Source: Bradyrhizobium sp. CER78 (GTDB lineage Bacteria > Pseudomonadota > Alphaproteobacteria > Rhizobiales > Xanthobacteraceae). From it: DNA of 64,000 nt. How positions within the stretch are numbered: position 1 is the first letter of the stretch; every line of letters begins with the position of its first letter. Position numbers and translations under genes: made by a program. Positions 43,590 to 53,502 of the stretch are shown here, piece by piece. The notes beneath the pieces were generated by a model, which was given only the letters and a program-made list of their open reading frames with translations, was not told where the DNA came from and ran no database searches. The DNA lies in assembly GCF_029846235.1 (NCBI RefSeq), contig NZ_JARVWP010000003.1, positions 1 through 64,000 of the forward strand. Reading direction: 5' to 3'.

Positions 43590-45024
43590 GCCCGACTCCA
43601 AGGAAAACGACAGGGACGACGAGAAAAGCACCGCGCCGCGCAAGCGGAGCCTGATCTCGCGCCTGCTTGGGCGCATGGTGTCGCTGCTCATCACGTTCGT
43701 GATCCTGGGCGGGCTCGGCTATCTCGGCTGGCTCGCCTTCCAGCCCAAGCCAAATGGAGGCGGCGGGCGCGGCGCGGCGGCGCGGCCCGATCTACCGGTA
43801 CCGGTGCTTGCGGTCACGCCCAAAGTGCACGACGTGCCGGTCTATCTCGATGGCGTCGGCTCGGTGAAGGCGCTGAACACGGTCACCGTGCGCTCGCAGG
43901 TCGACGGCAAGCTGCTCAAGGTCAATTTCGCCGAGGGCCAGGACGTCAAGAAGGACGACGTGCTCGGCGAGATCGATCCCGCGATCTATCAGGCGCAATA
44001 CGATCAGGCGGTGGCTACGAAGGCCAAGGACGAAGCGCTGCTTGCCAATCAGAAGATCGACCTTGCCCGCTATGAGCAACTCGCTGCCACCAACGCGGGC
44101 TCCAAGCAGCAGGCCGATACGCAGCGTGCGCTGGTCGCGCAGCAGCAGGCCATCATCAAGGCCGACCAGGCCCAGATCGACAATGCGCGCACCACGCTCG
44201 GTTACACCAAGATCGTAGCGCCAATTTCCGGTCGCGCCGGGCTGCGCCAGGTCGACCAGGGCAATATCATCCACGCCTCCGACACCACCGGGCTCGTGAT
44301 CCTGACCCAGCTGCAGCCGATCGCGGTGTGGTTCAGCCTGCCGCAGCAGCAGATCATGCGGGTCAACGCCGCGGCCGCCAAGGGCCAGCTTGCGGTCGAC
44401 GTGTTCGGCAATGACGGCGTCACCGTGATCGATACCGGCAAGCTGACCGGCATCGACAACCAGGTCGATCCGACTACCGGCACGCTGAAGCTGAAGGCCG
44501 AGCTCCCGAATGCCAGCTACCAGCTGTGGCCCGGGCAATTCGTCAACGTGCGGCTCAAGGTCGAGACCTTGCCGCAGGCGATCGTGGTGCCGACCTCGGC
44601 CGTGCAGCGCGGTCCGGCCGGAACCTTCAGCTATGTGATTGGCGCCGATAACGTCGTCACCGCCAAGCCGGTGACGGTCACGCAGCAGAACGAGCATGAA
44701 GCCGTCATTGCCAGCGGACTGGCCACGTCCGACCGCGTCGTCACGACCGGCTTCGCCAACCTCGCCGACGGCTCCAAGGTCATCGTCGGCAAGGACGATG
44801 GGCCGCCGGCAGCCGATCTCGCGCCGCGCAAGCGCAGCCGCAGTCCCGACGGCAAAACCGGGGGCCAGAGCAAGGACGGCAAGCAGGACGGGCAGGGCAA
44901 GAACGGCGAGAACCCCGGCCGGCGCGAGCACAGCGAAGGCGACCAGAAGGGGCAGACCGGTCCGGCGCCCGCGCCGGCGGCAGGGGGAGAACAGTCGGGC
45001 GGCGCGCCGAAGGCACAGCCATGA
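43579..45024 (+). CDS. RND efflux periplasmic adaptor (MdtA-like)
   Basis: 481 residues. One N-terminal anchor helix (LISRLLGRMVSLLITFVILGG), then lipoyl half-motifs (VRSQVDGKLLKVNFAEGQDVKKDD), an alpha-helical hairpin (about 140-200), beta-barrel and YTKIVAPISGRAGLRQVDQGN membrane-proximal parts. The C-terminal 70 residues are Gly/Lys/Asp/Pro rich and disordered, longer than in E. coli MdtA. Connects the two RND pumps to the outer-membrane lipoprotein. Confidence 0.92.
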   Translation: MLFKPDSKENDRDDEKSTAPRKRSLISRLLGRMVSLLITFVILGGLGYLGWLAFQPKPNGGGGRGAAARPDLPVPVLAVTPKVHDVPVYLDGVGSVKALNTVTVRSQVDGKLLKVNFAEGQDVKKDDVLGEIDPAIYQAQYDQAVATKAKDEALLANQKIDLARYEQLAATNAGSKQQADTQRALVAQQQAIIKADQAQIDNARTTLGYTKIVAPISGRAGLRQVDQGNIIHASDTTGLVILTQLQPIAVWFSLPQQQIMRVNAAAAKGQLAVDVFGNDGVTVIDTGKLTGIDNQVDPTTGTLKLKAELPNASYQLWPGQFVNVRLKVETLPQAIVVPTSAVQRGPAGTFSYVIGADNVVTAKPVTVTQQNEHEAVIASGLATSDRVVTTGFANLADGSKVIVGKDDGPPAADLAPRKRSRSPDGKTGGQSKDGKQDGQGKNGENPGRREHSEGDQKGQTGPAPAPAAGGEQSGGAPKAQP

Positions 45025-45072
45025 CCGGCATCCCGACCTCGTAATGTCCGACGCTAAAGCGAGAACGCAACC

Positions 45073-48000
45073 ATGAGCGTCTCCGAACCGTTCATCCGCC
45101 GGCCGATCGCCACCTCGTTGCTCGGCATCGCCCTGATGATCGGCGGTGCGCTCGGCTATTGGGCGCTGCCGGTCTCGGCGCTGCCGCAGGTCGACTTCCC
45201 GACCGTGCAGGTGACGACGCAGCTGCCCGGCGCGAGCCCTGACGTCGTGGCCTCGTTGATCACGGCGCCGCTGGAGCGGCAGCTCGGCCAGATCCCGTCG
45301 CTGTCGTCGATGAACTCGACGAGTTCGTTCGGCGTCAGCCAGATCTCGCTGCAATTCGACCTCAACCGCGACATCGACGGCGCCACGCAGGACGTTCAGG
45401 CTGCAATCAATGCCGCCGCCGGCATCCTGCCGAAGACGCTGCCGTACCCGCCGGTCTACGCCAAGGTGAACCCGGCGGACGCGCCGGTCATGACCCTGGC
45501 GCTGACCTCGGACACGATCTCGCTGCGGGCGATGAGCGATCTCGCCGACACCATCCTCGGCCAACGGCTGAGCCAGATTTCCGGCGTCGGCCGGGTTTCG
45601 ATCCTCGGCGGTTTGAAGCCGGCGGTCCGCGTGCAGGCCGATCTCGCGCGCCTTGCTGCCTACGGCATCGCGATGGAGGATTTGCGCAACGCGATCGCCG
45701 GCGCCAACGTCTCGGGGCCGAAGGGCTCGCTCGACGGCGCCCAGCAATCCTACACCATCGCCGCCAACGACCAGATCGCAGCGGCTGACGCCTATCGGCC
45801 GATCATCATCGCCTATCGCAACGGCTCGCCGGTCACGATCGGCGACGTCGCCCAGATCGTGGACGGGCTGGAGAATGACCGCACCGGCGGCTGGTACCAG
45901 GGCACACCGGCGGTCATCATCGACATCCAGCGCCAGCCCGGCGCCAATGTCATCGACGTCGTCAAGCAGATCCGCGGCGAAATCCCGCGGCTGCAGCGCT
46001 CGGTCCCGGCCGGCGTCAAGCTGACCGTCGTCTCCGACCGCACGGTGACGATCCGCGCCTCGGTCCACGACGTGCAGTTCACGCTGATCCTGAGCGTCGT
46101 GCTGGTGACGCTGGTGGTGTTGCTGTTCCTGCGGTCGCTGCGTGCGACCCTGATCGCCGGCGTCGCGCTGCCGCTGTCGCTGATCACGAGCTTCGGCATC
46201 ATGTATTTCGCCGGCTTCAGCCTCGACAATCTGTCGCTGATGGCGCTGACCATCGGCACCGGTTTCGTGGTCGACGACGCCATCGTGATGATCGAGAACA
46301 TCGTCCGCCACATGGAAGACGGCGAGACGGTGATGGAAGCCTCGCTCAAGGGCGCCAGCGAGATCGGCTTCACCGTGATCTCGCTGACTGTGTCGCTGAT
46401 CGCGGTGTTCATCCCGCTGTTGTTCATGTCCGGCCTGGTCGGCCGCATGTTCCGCGAATTCGCGCTGACCTTGACGATTGCGGTCGTGACGTCGGCGATT
46501 GTGTCGCTGACGCTGACGCCGATGATGTGCTCGCGGCTGCTCAAGAACATCCATGAGGAGATGGCGGTTCCGGGCCTCGCCGCAGTCAGCCGCTTCATCG
46601 ACGGCATGGTGGAGTTCTACCATCGGACGCTGCTCTGGGTGCTGCAGCACCAGCGCGCAACGCTGCTGGTGACGTTCGCGACCATCGCGCTGACGCTGAT
46701 CATGTATGTGCTGGCGCCGAAGGGGTTCCTGCCGTTGCAGGACACCTCCTCGATCACGGCGGTGACCGAAGCCGGTCCCGACGTCTCGTTCGCCGAGATG
46801 CAGCGCCGGCAGAGCGCGATCTCCGACATCATCAAGGCCGACCCCGACGTGGTCGGCGTGGTCTCGGTGATCGGCTCGGGCTCGGTCAATCCGACCACCA
46901 ATGTCGGTCGCCTGGTGATGACCCTGAAGCCGCTCGACCAGCGGCACGACGGCGTCGTCAACGTGATCGAGCGGCTGAAGCAGAGAATATCGACGGTCCC
47001 CGGCATGACCGTCTACTTCCAGCCGGTGCAGGACGTGCAGATCTCGACCCAGTCCAGCCGCTCGCAATACCAGTACACGTTGACCGCGACCGATGCCGCC
47101 GAGGTCTCGCAATGGGCGCAGAAGCTGGTCGCCGAGATGCGGCGCGACCCGATCTTCCGCGACGTCTCCTCGGAGGCGCAGGATGGCGGCTTGCGCGCGG
47201 CGCTCGACATCAACCGCCAGCGCGCCGGCCAGCTCGGCGTCAATCTTCAGGGCGTCACCGACACGCTGAACGACGCCTTCGCGCAGCGGCAGATCTCGAC
47301 GATCTACGGCCAGGCCAACCAGTACCGCGTGGTGCTCGAGGCGCTGCCGATGTACCAGCGCGACCCGTCGATCCTCGACAAGCTCTATCTGCCCGGCGCG
47401 AATGGCGCGCAGGTGCCGTTGTCGGCGGTGGCGACGCTGGTCCGCACCACGGCGCCGCTCGCGATCTCGCACCAGGCGCAATTCCCGTCGGTTTCGCTCA
47501 GCTTCAACCTGGCGCCCGGGGAGGCGCTGGGCGATGCGGTCGTCGCGGTCAAGGCGATCGAGAGCAGGATCGGGATGCCCGGCAGCATCGTCGGCATCTA
47601 TTCCGGCGACGCCGCCGAATTCGCGCGCTCGCTTGCCGGCCAGCCCTGGCTGATCCTGGCCGCGATCATCACGATCTACATCGTGCTCGGCGTGCTCTAC
47701 GAGAGCTACATTCATCCGATCACGATTCTCTCGACGCTGCCCTCGGCAGGCGTCGGCGCCATCCTCGCGCTGATGCTATGCGGGCAGGACCTGTCGGTGA
47801 TCGGGCTGATCGGCATCATCCTGTTGATGGGCATCGTCAAGAAGAACGCCATCATGATGATCGACTTCGCGCTGGAGGCCGAGCGGCATCAGGGCCTGTC
47901 GTCCTATGACGCCATCGTGCAGGCCTGCCTGTTGCGGTTCCGCCCGATCATGATGACGACGCTCGCGGCATTGTTCGGCGCGCTGCCGCTCGCGATCGAA

Positions 48001-48201
48001 AGCGGCACCGGTGCCGAGCTGCGCTTCCCGCTTGGTATCTCGATCATCGGCGGCCTGCTGCTGAGCCAGCTGCTGACGCTGTACACCACGCCGGTGATCT
48101 ATCTGGCACTCGACCGGCTCAACCGGCGGATCGAGCGGGCCGTGCCGGAGCCGGGTCCCAGCGGCCCGCCGATCGCGGGCGCCACCGAGGGCATGCAGTG
48201 A
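45073..48201 (+). CDS. RND multidrug efflux pump subunit, MdtB-like
   Basis: 1042 residues, twelve helices. It starts MSVSEPFIRRPIATSLLGIAL and has the usual AcrB-type arrangement of porter loops, with the family proton-relay aspartates in GFVVDDAIVMIENIVRHMEDG and KKNAIMMIDFALEAERHQG. In Mdt systems MdtB and MdtC form a heterotrimeric pump. It is followed by a second pump gene overlapping by four bases. It follows the adaptor by 48 bases with the ATG at 45073. Confidence 0.94.
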   Translation: MSVSEPFIRRPIATSLLGIALMIGGALGYWALPVSALPQVDFPTVQVTTQLPGASPDVVASLITAPLERQLGQIPSLSSMNSTSSFGVSQISLQFDLNRDIDGATQDVQAAINAAAGILPKTLPYPPVYAKVNPADAPVMTLALTSDTISLRAMSDLADTILGQRLSQISGVGRVSILGGLKPAVRVQADLARLAAYGIAMEDLRNAIAGANVSGPKGSLDGAQQSYTIAANDQIAAADAYRPIIIAYRNGSPVTIGDVAQIVDGLENDRTGGWYQGTPAVIIDIQRQPGANVIDVVKQIRGEIPRLQRSVPAGVKLTVVSDRTVTIRASVHDVQFTLILSVVLVTLVVLLFLRSLRATLIAGVALPLSLITSFGIMYFAGFSLDNLSLMALTIGTGFVVDDAIVMIENIVRHMEDGETVMEASLKGASEIGFTVISLTVSLIAVFIPLLFMSGLVGRMFREFALTLTIAVVTSAIVSLTLTPMMCSRLLKNIHEEMAVPGLAAVSRFIDGMVEFYHRTLLWVLQHQRATLLVTFATIALTLIMYVLAPKGFLPLQDTSSITAVTEAGPDVSFAEMQRRQSAISDIIKADPDVVGVVSVIGSGSVNPTTNVGRLVMTLKPLDQRHDGVVNVIERLKQRISTVPGMTVYFQPVQDVQISTQSSRSQYQYTLTATDAAEVSQWAQKLVAEMRRDPIFRDVSSEAQDGGLRAALDINRQRAGQLGVNLQGVTDTLNDAFAQRQISTIYGQANQYRVVLEALPMYQRDPSILDKLYLPGANGAQVPLSAVATLVRTTAPLAISHQAQFPSVSLSFNLAPGEALGDAVVAVKAIESRIGMPGSIVGIYSGDAAEFARSLAGQPWLILAAIITIYIVLGVLYESYIHPITILSTLPSAGVGAILALMLCGQDLSVIGLIGIILLMGIVKKNAIMMIDFALEAERHQGLSSYDAIVQACLLRFRPIMMTTLAALFGALPLAIESGTGAELRFPLGISIIGGLLLSQLLTLYTTPVIYLALDRLNRRIERAVPEPGPSGPPIAGATEGMQ

Positions 48202-51200
48202 TCTCGATCTCCGAGCCCTTCATCCGCCGGCCGGTGGGCACCACGCTGCTGGCGATAGGGCTGTTCCTGGTCGGGATCGTCGCCTACGAGTTCCTGCCGG
48301 TGTCGTCAGTTCCGAACGTCGATTTCCCGACCATCCGGGTGTCGGCGTCCCGGCCCGGCGCCGATCCCTCCGTGATGGCTTCGACCGTTGCCGCGCCACT
48401 GGAGCGCAAGCTCGGCACCATCTCGGGCGTCGACCAGATCACCTCGACGAGTTCGCTCGGCGTCACCAGCATCCAGGTGCAGTTCTCGATCGGCCGCGAC
48501 ATCGACCGCGCCGCGCGCGACGTGCAGGCGGCGATCAATGCTTCGCTCGCCGATCTGCCGAGCGACCTGCCGTCGCTGCCCAAGTTCCGCAAGGCCAATC
48601 CGGCCGCGGCACCCGTATTCGTGCTGGCGCTGACCTCGAAGACGATCTCGACCAGCGCGATGTACGACGTCGCCGACACCGTGCTGGCGCAGCGCATCTC
48701 GCAAGTGCCTGGGGTGGGCGAGGTGACGGTCAGCGGCGCCGACCAGCCGGCGGTCCGCATCGCGCTCAATCCGGTGTCGCTGGCAAATGCCGGGATCTCG
48801 ACCGACGACGTCCGGCTCGCGATCATCAATGCCAATCCGCTGGGGCCCGTCGGCATCTTCAATGGCGACCGGCTGAGCGAGACGCTGTCGATCAACAAGC
48901 AGATGCGTACCGCTGCCGAGTTCCGCGACATCCTCATCAAGAGCTCGAGCGGCAATTTCGTCCGTCTCTCCGACGTCGCCGAGGTCGAGGATTCCGTCCG
49001 CAACTCGCGCTCGATCGCCTGGTTCAACAAGCAGCCGGCGGTGCTGATCCAGATCACCAAGCAGGGCGATGCCAACGTCATCGACACCGTCGACAACGTT
49101 CGCCGGCTGCTGCCGGAATTGAGGAAGTGGATTCCGGCCGGTGTCGAGATCTCGACCCTGGTCGATCGCACCGGAACGATCCGCGCCAGCGTCGAGGACA
49201 TGCAATTCACGCTGCTGGCGACCGTCTTGCTTGTCATGGTCGTGGTGTTCGTGTTCCTGCGCCGCGTGGTGCCGACGATCGCGGCCGGCGTCTCGGTGCC
49301 GCTGGCGCTGGCCGGCACATGCGCCGGGATGTGGCTCGCCGGGTTCTCGATCGACAATCTGTCGCTGATGGCGCTCGCGATTTCCGTCGGCTTCGTGGTC
49401 GACGATGCCATCGTGATGATCGAGAACATGTACCGCAATCTCGAGCAGGGCATGGCGCCGTATCCGGCCGCGGTCGAAGGCGCCAAGCAGATCGGCTTCA
49501 CGGTGCTGTCGATCTCGCTGTCGCTGATCGCGGCCTTCACGCCGCTGATCTTCATGGACGGCATCGTCGGCCGGCTGCTGCGGGAATTCTCGCTGACCCT
49601 GACGTTCGCCATCATCGTGTCGACCCTGGTGTCGGTGACGATCACGCCGATGATCTGCGCGCACTACATCAAGGAGGCCACCTCGGGTCACGCCACCTGG
49701 TACGACCGCGCCATCGAAGGCATGCTGTCGCGGATCGTGGCGTTCTACGCGTCGACCCTGCGCGTCGTGCTCGGCTATCCCTTCCTGACCCTGGTCGTGT
49801 TCTTCGCCACCGTCGCGCTGACGGTGACGCTCTATATCAAGACACCGAAGGGCTATTTCCCGACCGACGACAGCGGCTTTGTGATCGGCTCGACGCGGGC
49901 GTCGGCGGACATCTCGTTCCAGTCGATGCTCCAGCTGCAGCAGCGGCTCGCCGACATCGTGATGGCCGACCCCGCGGTCGCCGGTATCGGCTCGTCGGTC
50001 GGCTCCGGCGGCGGCCCGGGCGGCGCCACCTCCAACCGCGGCACCATGTTCATCAGCCTGAAGCCGCCGGAGGAGCGGGCAGGCCTATCGACCGCCCAGG
50101 TGATCGACCGGCTGCGCCGCAATTTGTTCATGGTGCCCGGCATCCGCCTGTTCATGTTCGCCGCGCAGGACATCCGCACCGGCGGCCGGCAGAGCGATTC
50201 CGACTACCAGTACACGCTCGCCTCGACCGATCTCGATCTGTTGCAGAAATGGGCGCCGCTCGTCGCCAAGCGGATGGAGACGGTGGAGGGCATCACCGAC
50301 GTGTCCTCCGACCGCGATCCCGGCGGCCTGCAGCTCAACCTCGTGATCGACCGCAAGATCGCCTCGAGCCTCGGTGTCCGGGTGCAGGACATCGACAACG
50401 CGCTGAACAACGCGTTCTCGCAGCGGCAGATCTCTTACATCTACACCCAGCGCAACCAGTACGTGGTGGTGCTCGAGATCGACCCGAAATTCCAGAGCGA
50501 TCCCTCGAACCTCGAGCGCATCTATGTCGCCGGCGCCAATGACGTGCAGGTGCCGCTGTCGGCGCTGGTGCACTACCAGCGCGGACTGTCGGCGCTCGCG
50601 GTCTATCATTCCGGCGGCTTCCCCTCGACCACGGTGTCGTTCAACCTGTTGCCGGACGTGCCGCTGGAGGTCGCGACCACGAACATCCAGCAGGCGGTCG
50701 ATGAGCTGCACATGCCGGAGGGCATTCGCGGCAGCTTCGATGGCAATGCGGGCGACTTCAACAAGACCAGCGGGCGGCAGCCGCTGTTGATCCTCGGTGC
50801 GCTGATCGCGATGTATATCGTGCTCGGCGTGCTCTATGAGAGCCTCGCGCATCCGATCACGATCATCTCGACACTGCCGTCGGCCGGCCTCGGCGCCTTG
50901 CTGGCGCTGCAGGTGACCAATACGCCGCTGACGGTGATCGCCTTCGTCGGCATCATCCTCCTGATCGGCATCGTCAAGAAGAACGGCATCATGATGGTCG
51001 ACTTCGCGCTGGAGGCCGAGCGGCATCAGGGCCTGTCGTCGCGGGATGCGATCTTCGAGGCCTGCCGGGCGCGCTTCCGCCCGATCCTGATGACGACGAT
51101 GGCGGCGCTGTTCGCCGGCATTCCGCTGGTCATTGCGACCGGCCCGGGCACCGAGCTGCGGCGGCCGCTCGGCATCACCATCATCGGCGGCCTGTTCGTG

Positions 51201-51302
51201 TCGCAGATCCTGACGCTCTACACCACGCCGGTGATCTACCTCTTGATCGACCGGCTGCGCCAGCGCCCGGCGCCGTCGGGTGTGCACGCGCCGGCGGAAT
51301 AG
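48198..51302 (+). CDS. RND multidrug efflux pump subunit, MdtC-like
   Basis: 1034 residues from GTG 48198, which overlaps the previous stop by four bases (48198-48201). MISISEPFIRRPVGTTLLAIG start, proton-relay VGFVVDDAIVMIENMYR and KKNGIMMVDFALEAERHQG. It is about the same length as the upstream pump and probably heteromultimerises with it. Low-level drug, bile or plant-compound export is the likely role; no regulator of the two-component (BaeSR) type is in the window. Confidence 0.94.
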   Translation: MISISEPFIRRPVGTTLLAIGLFLVGIVAYEFLPVSSVPNVDFPTIRVSASRPGADPSVMASTVAAPLERKLGTISGVDQITSTSSLGVTSIQVQFSIGRDIDRAARDVQAAINASLADLPSDLPSLPKFRKANPAAAPVFVLALTSKTISTSAMYDVADTVLAQRISQVPGVGEVTVSGADQPAVRIALNPVSLANAGISTDDVRLAIINANPLGPVGIFNGDRLSETLSINKQMRTAAEFRDILIKSSSGNFVRLSDVAEVEDSVRNSRSIAWFNKQPAVLIQITKQGDANVIDTVDNVRRLLPELRKWIPAGVEISTLVDRTGTIRASVEDMQFTLLATVLLVMVVVFVFLRRVVPTIAAGVSVPLALAGTCAGMWLAGFSIDNLSLMALAISVGFVVDDAIVMIENMYRNLEQGMAPYPAAVEGAKQIGFTVLSISLSLIAAFTPLIFMDGIVGRLLREFSLTLTFAIIVSTLVSVTITPMICAHYIKEATSGHATWYDRAIEGMLSRIVAFYASTLRVVLGYPFLTLVVFFATVALTVTLYIKTPKGYFPTDDSGFVIGSTRASADISFQSMLQLQQRLADIVMADPAVAGIGSSVGSGGGPGGATSNRGTMFISLKPPEERAGLSTAQVIDRLRRNLFMVPGIRLFMFAAQDIRTGGRQSDSDYQYTLASTDLDLLQKWAPLVAKRMETVEGITDVSSDRDPGGLQLNLVIDRKIASSLGVRVQDIDNALNNAFSQRQISYIYTQRNQYVVVLEIDPKFQSDPSNLERIYVAGANDVQVPLSALVHYQRGLSALAVYHSGGFPSTTVSFNLLPDVPLEVATTNIQQAVDELHMPEGIRGSFDGNAGDFNKTSGRQPLLILGALIAMYIVLGVLYESLAHPITIISTLPSAGLGALLALQVTNTPLTVIAFVGIILLIGIVKKNGIMMVDFALEAERHQGLSSRDAIFEACRARFRPILMTTMAALFAGIPLVIATGPGTELRRPLGITIIGGLFVSQILTLYTTPVIYLLIDRLRQRPAPSGVHAPAE

Positions 51303-51337
51303 TTTGAATTGCGCCGGCGTGAGCGTATAGCGAAGCG

Positions 51338-52063
51338 ATGTCCGAACCGACCGAAGTCAAATCCGACGTGATCGCCGAGATCGAGGATTGCGCGCATTGC
51401 GGCAAGCCGCTGCCGCTGTGCATCTGCGACAGCGTCACACCGATCGAAAGCCGCATTCAGCTCCTGATCCTGATCCATCCGCAGGAGCAGGACAGGGCGC
51501 TCGGCACCGCGCGGCTGCTGGCGCAGCATTTCGAGAACGCCGTGGTGCGGATTGGACTGTCGTGGCCGAGCCTTGCCAAGGCGCTCGGCCGCCCGGTGCC
51601 CGACCCGTCGCGCTGGGCGGTGCTCTATCTCGGCTCGGCCAAGGTCGAGGACCTCGAGACCGATGCCGAGATCGTCGCGATCAACCGCAAGGGCGAGCTC
51701 GAGCCGCATCAGCGCGCCATCCTGTCCGACATCGAGGGCATCGTGCTGCTCGACGGCACCTGGAGCCAGGCCAAGGCGCTGTGGTGGCGTAATGCCTGGA
51801 TGCTGAAGTGCCAGCGGGTGATTCTCGGGCCGAAACGCCCCTCGCTGTACGGCAAGCTGCGCCGGGAACCGCGGCGCGACGGCCTGTCCACCATCGAGGC
51901 GGCCGCGATCCTGCTGGCCGGGCTGCAGAAGCGGCCCGATATCGCCGCAACGTTAACTGAAAGTTTCGAGCGGATGCTGGCGAGATTCCGCGAAGTCCAG
52001 GCCAAAATGCCGGAATTGGCGCCAAAACCCAGGAAAAAGGACTACCGGAAGCGCCGGCGTTAG
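51338..52063 (+). CDS. tapT: tRNA uridine aminocarboxypropyltransferase, DTW domain (TapT-like)
   Basis: 241 residues. A cysteine cluster (CAHCGKPLPLCICDSV) at the N-terminus is followed by the DTW motif region LLDGTWSQAKALWWRNAW and the closing basic tail (PRKKDYRKRRR). The family (E. coli YfiP/TapT, human DTWD) makes acp3U at tRNA position 47 from S-adenosylmethionine. Fitting context: the next gene 55 bases downstream is a tRNA. Start ATG 51338, 35 bases after the efflux operon. Confidence 0.9.
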   Translation: MSEPTEVKSDVIAEIEDCAHCGKPLPLCICDSVTPIESRIQLLILIHPQEQDRALGTARLLAQHFENAVVRIGLSWPSLAKALGRPVPDPSRWAVLYLGSAKVEDLETDAEIVAINRKGELEPHQRAILSDIEGIVLLDGTWSQAKALWWRNAWMLKCQRVILGPKRPSLYGKLRREPRRDGLSTIEAAAILLAGLQKRPDIAATLTESFERMLARFREVQAKMPELAPKPRKKDYRKRRR

Positions 52064-52118
52064 CTGCTGGGCTTGGTTGCCTATCTGACAGAGGGCGTAT
52101 ATGAAGTGCGCCGCAAGG

Positions 52119-52192
52119 GGCCACGTGGCGGAGTGGTTACGCAACGGTCTGCAAAACCGTGTACACCAGTTCAATTCTGGTCGTGGCCTCCA
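52119..52192 (+). tRNA. tRNA-Cys (anticodon GCA)
   Basis: 74 bases including CCA. Acceptor stem GGCCACG/CGTGGCC, anticodon stem ACGGT/ACCGT with loop CTGCAAA giving GCA, T arm with TTCAATT, discriminator T. The sequence is standard for cysteine. Confidence 0.97.
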
Positions 52193-52235
52193 CTCATCTC
52201 ATCAATGGCTTGCAGCCGACAAATGAGAAGCCGCA

Positions 52236-52418
52236 TTAGCTGGCGGCGTACCAACCTTCAGGAAACGGAATCAGCGGCCACGGCGCCTGGTTGTCATTGG
52301 CAGCGCGCGGCGGCGGCTGAATGCTGGGCGAGGGTTGGGCCACGAAATCCTCCTGAGCAATAGGCGCGATCGCCGTTCGCACGGCGTCCAGCAGCAGATC
52401 AAATTCGACTTCGCTCAT
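52236..52418 (-). CDS. Small hypothetical acidic protein
   Basis: 60 residues, MSEVEFDLLLDAVRTAIAPIAQEDF, then a Gln/Pro stretch and a C-terminal PWPLIPFPEGWYAAS. GGAGAG precedes the ATG at 52418. No membrane segment; helical N-terminus, then disordered. Function unknown. It lies just after tRNA-Cys in the opposite direction. Confidence 0.5.
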   Translation of the reverse strand: MSEVEFDLLLDAVRTAIAPIAQEDFVAQPSPSIQPPPRAANDNQAPWPLIPFPEGWYAAS

Positions 52419-52826
52419 CGCGCTCTCCGAGGTTCGAGAGCGCAATGGTCGCAAAACTGTCTTCGGTCCGGATTGAGCGATTCGTTCGAATTTTATGAAA
52501 AGAACGATGGCGCCCTGTTTGGTTAATAAACCGCTGATGATCCCTTCGGAAACCTAGGTCGGCACCGCCGCACCTGGTGTGAGACAAATCACATCTTGCG
52601 AAAAACTCTTCCCGGAATTCCCGGCAGTATTCATAGCTGTCAAATATCGCAGGAATTTTAGGAAGACGTGACAATGAAGGCAAACAGACCGCGGTGTCGC
52701 CTGTTGCGCGTTGCATCGACCCGCGGTCCTCGCTGACTTCGTTCGCCAGACCTGGGCAGCGCCGCTCTACGCCCGATGCCTATCGCCCTTGCGTGGCGGA
52801 AATTCCCGAGGTCGGTGCGAACATGG
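52419..52826. other. Intergenic region containing a CRP-like palindrome
   Basis: 408 bases without a supported gene; the best features are the TGTGA-N6-TCACA palindrome at 52578-52593 and AT-rich DNA around 52480-52520. It could drive the small minus-strand gene ending at 52236, about 160 bases away. Confidence 0.4.
52578..52593. promoter_or_regulatory. CRP/FNR-type binding palindrome
   Basis: TGTGAGACAAATCACA, exactly the consensus half sites TGTGA and TCACA with a 6-base spacer, as bound by CRP-family regulators. The base composition is unlike the surrounding GC-rich genes. The target gene is not obvious. Confidence 0.45.
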
Positions 52827-53471
52827 TCAAGCCAGCCCGGCGAGGTCATCCGGCAGCATGGTCTTGAATTGCGCCAGCACCTGTCGCGCTTTTTTCGGCG
52901 GCAGCGTGATCGCGTGGCGTACCGCGGCCGCGATCAGCGTCATCGTCAGTGCGGAGAAGCTGGCGAGGGTGGCGGACGGCACGCTCGGCGCAACGCGCCT
53001 GATCGCGTCGGAGAGCAGGCCGGAAAGCACGGCCATGTCGTCGGCATCGAGCTTTTGCAGGCCGCGGTCGGCCTGCGTCGCCTGCCAGATGTCGCGCATG
53101 ACCGGCTCGCGCATGAACATCTCGTAATAGCTGTCGACGATCCGGCACAGCGCCGGATGCAGGTCGCGCGGGGCGGTGACCGCAGCCAGATCGCGCCTGA
53201 CACAATCGCGTCCAACTGCGTTGTGCCGTTCCGCCAGCGTGCCGATGATTGCGGCCTTGTCCGGGAAATATTGATAGAGCGAGCCGAATGCGACGCCGCT
53301 GCGTTCGACGATGTCGCTCATCCGGAAGGCCTCGCTGCCCTTTTCCGCCATGATCTCGGTCGCGCAGGCGAGGATGCGCTCGAACCGCTCGCGGCTGCGC
53401 TGCTGCGTCGGGGCAAGCCGTGCCAGGCCGGGCAGGGGAGCCGCCACGGGCGCGGCCTTTCGTCTCGCCAC
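52827..53471 (-). CDS. TetR/AcrR family transcriptional regulator
   Basis: 214 residues. HTH: SDIVERSGVAFGSLYQYFPDKAAIIGTL at residues about 52-79 after a basic N-terminus and helix QQRSRERFERILACATEIM. The C-terminal ligand-binding domain is helical (YYEMFMREPVMRDIW). It is divergent from the DUF1772 gene, with 91 bases between, where twin operator-like repeats lie; it likely represses that gene and itself. Confidence 0.92.
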   Translation of the reverse strand: MARRKAAPVAAPLPGLARLAPTQQRSRERFERILACATEIMAEKGSEAFRMSDIVERSGVAFGSLYQYFPDKAAIIGTLAERHNAVGRDCVRRDLAAVTAPRDLHPALCRIVDSYYEMFMREPVMRDIWQATQADRGLQKLDADDMAVLSGLLSDAIRRVAPSVPSATLASFSALTMTLIAAAVRHAITLPPKKARQVLAQFKTMLPDDLAGLA

Positions 53472-53502
53472 CTTCTGTCTCCGAAATCGGGTTGACGTCT
53501 CT

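Noticed and set aside
43792..47715. Very long open frame on the minus strand (1307 codons) opposite the adaptor and MdtB-like pump
   Set aside because: Arg/Asp/His-rich composition typical of the antisense of GC-rich coding DNA; the plus strand has clear RND proteins with full motifs.
52119..52826. tRNA-Cys followed by a gene-poor AT-richer stretch, considered as an integration site
   Set aside because: No integrase, no repeat of the tRNA 3' end and no mobile genes nearby.
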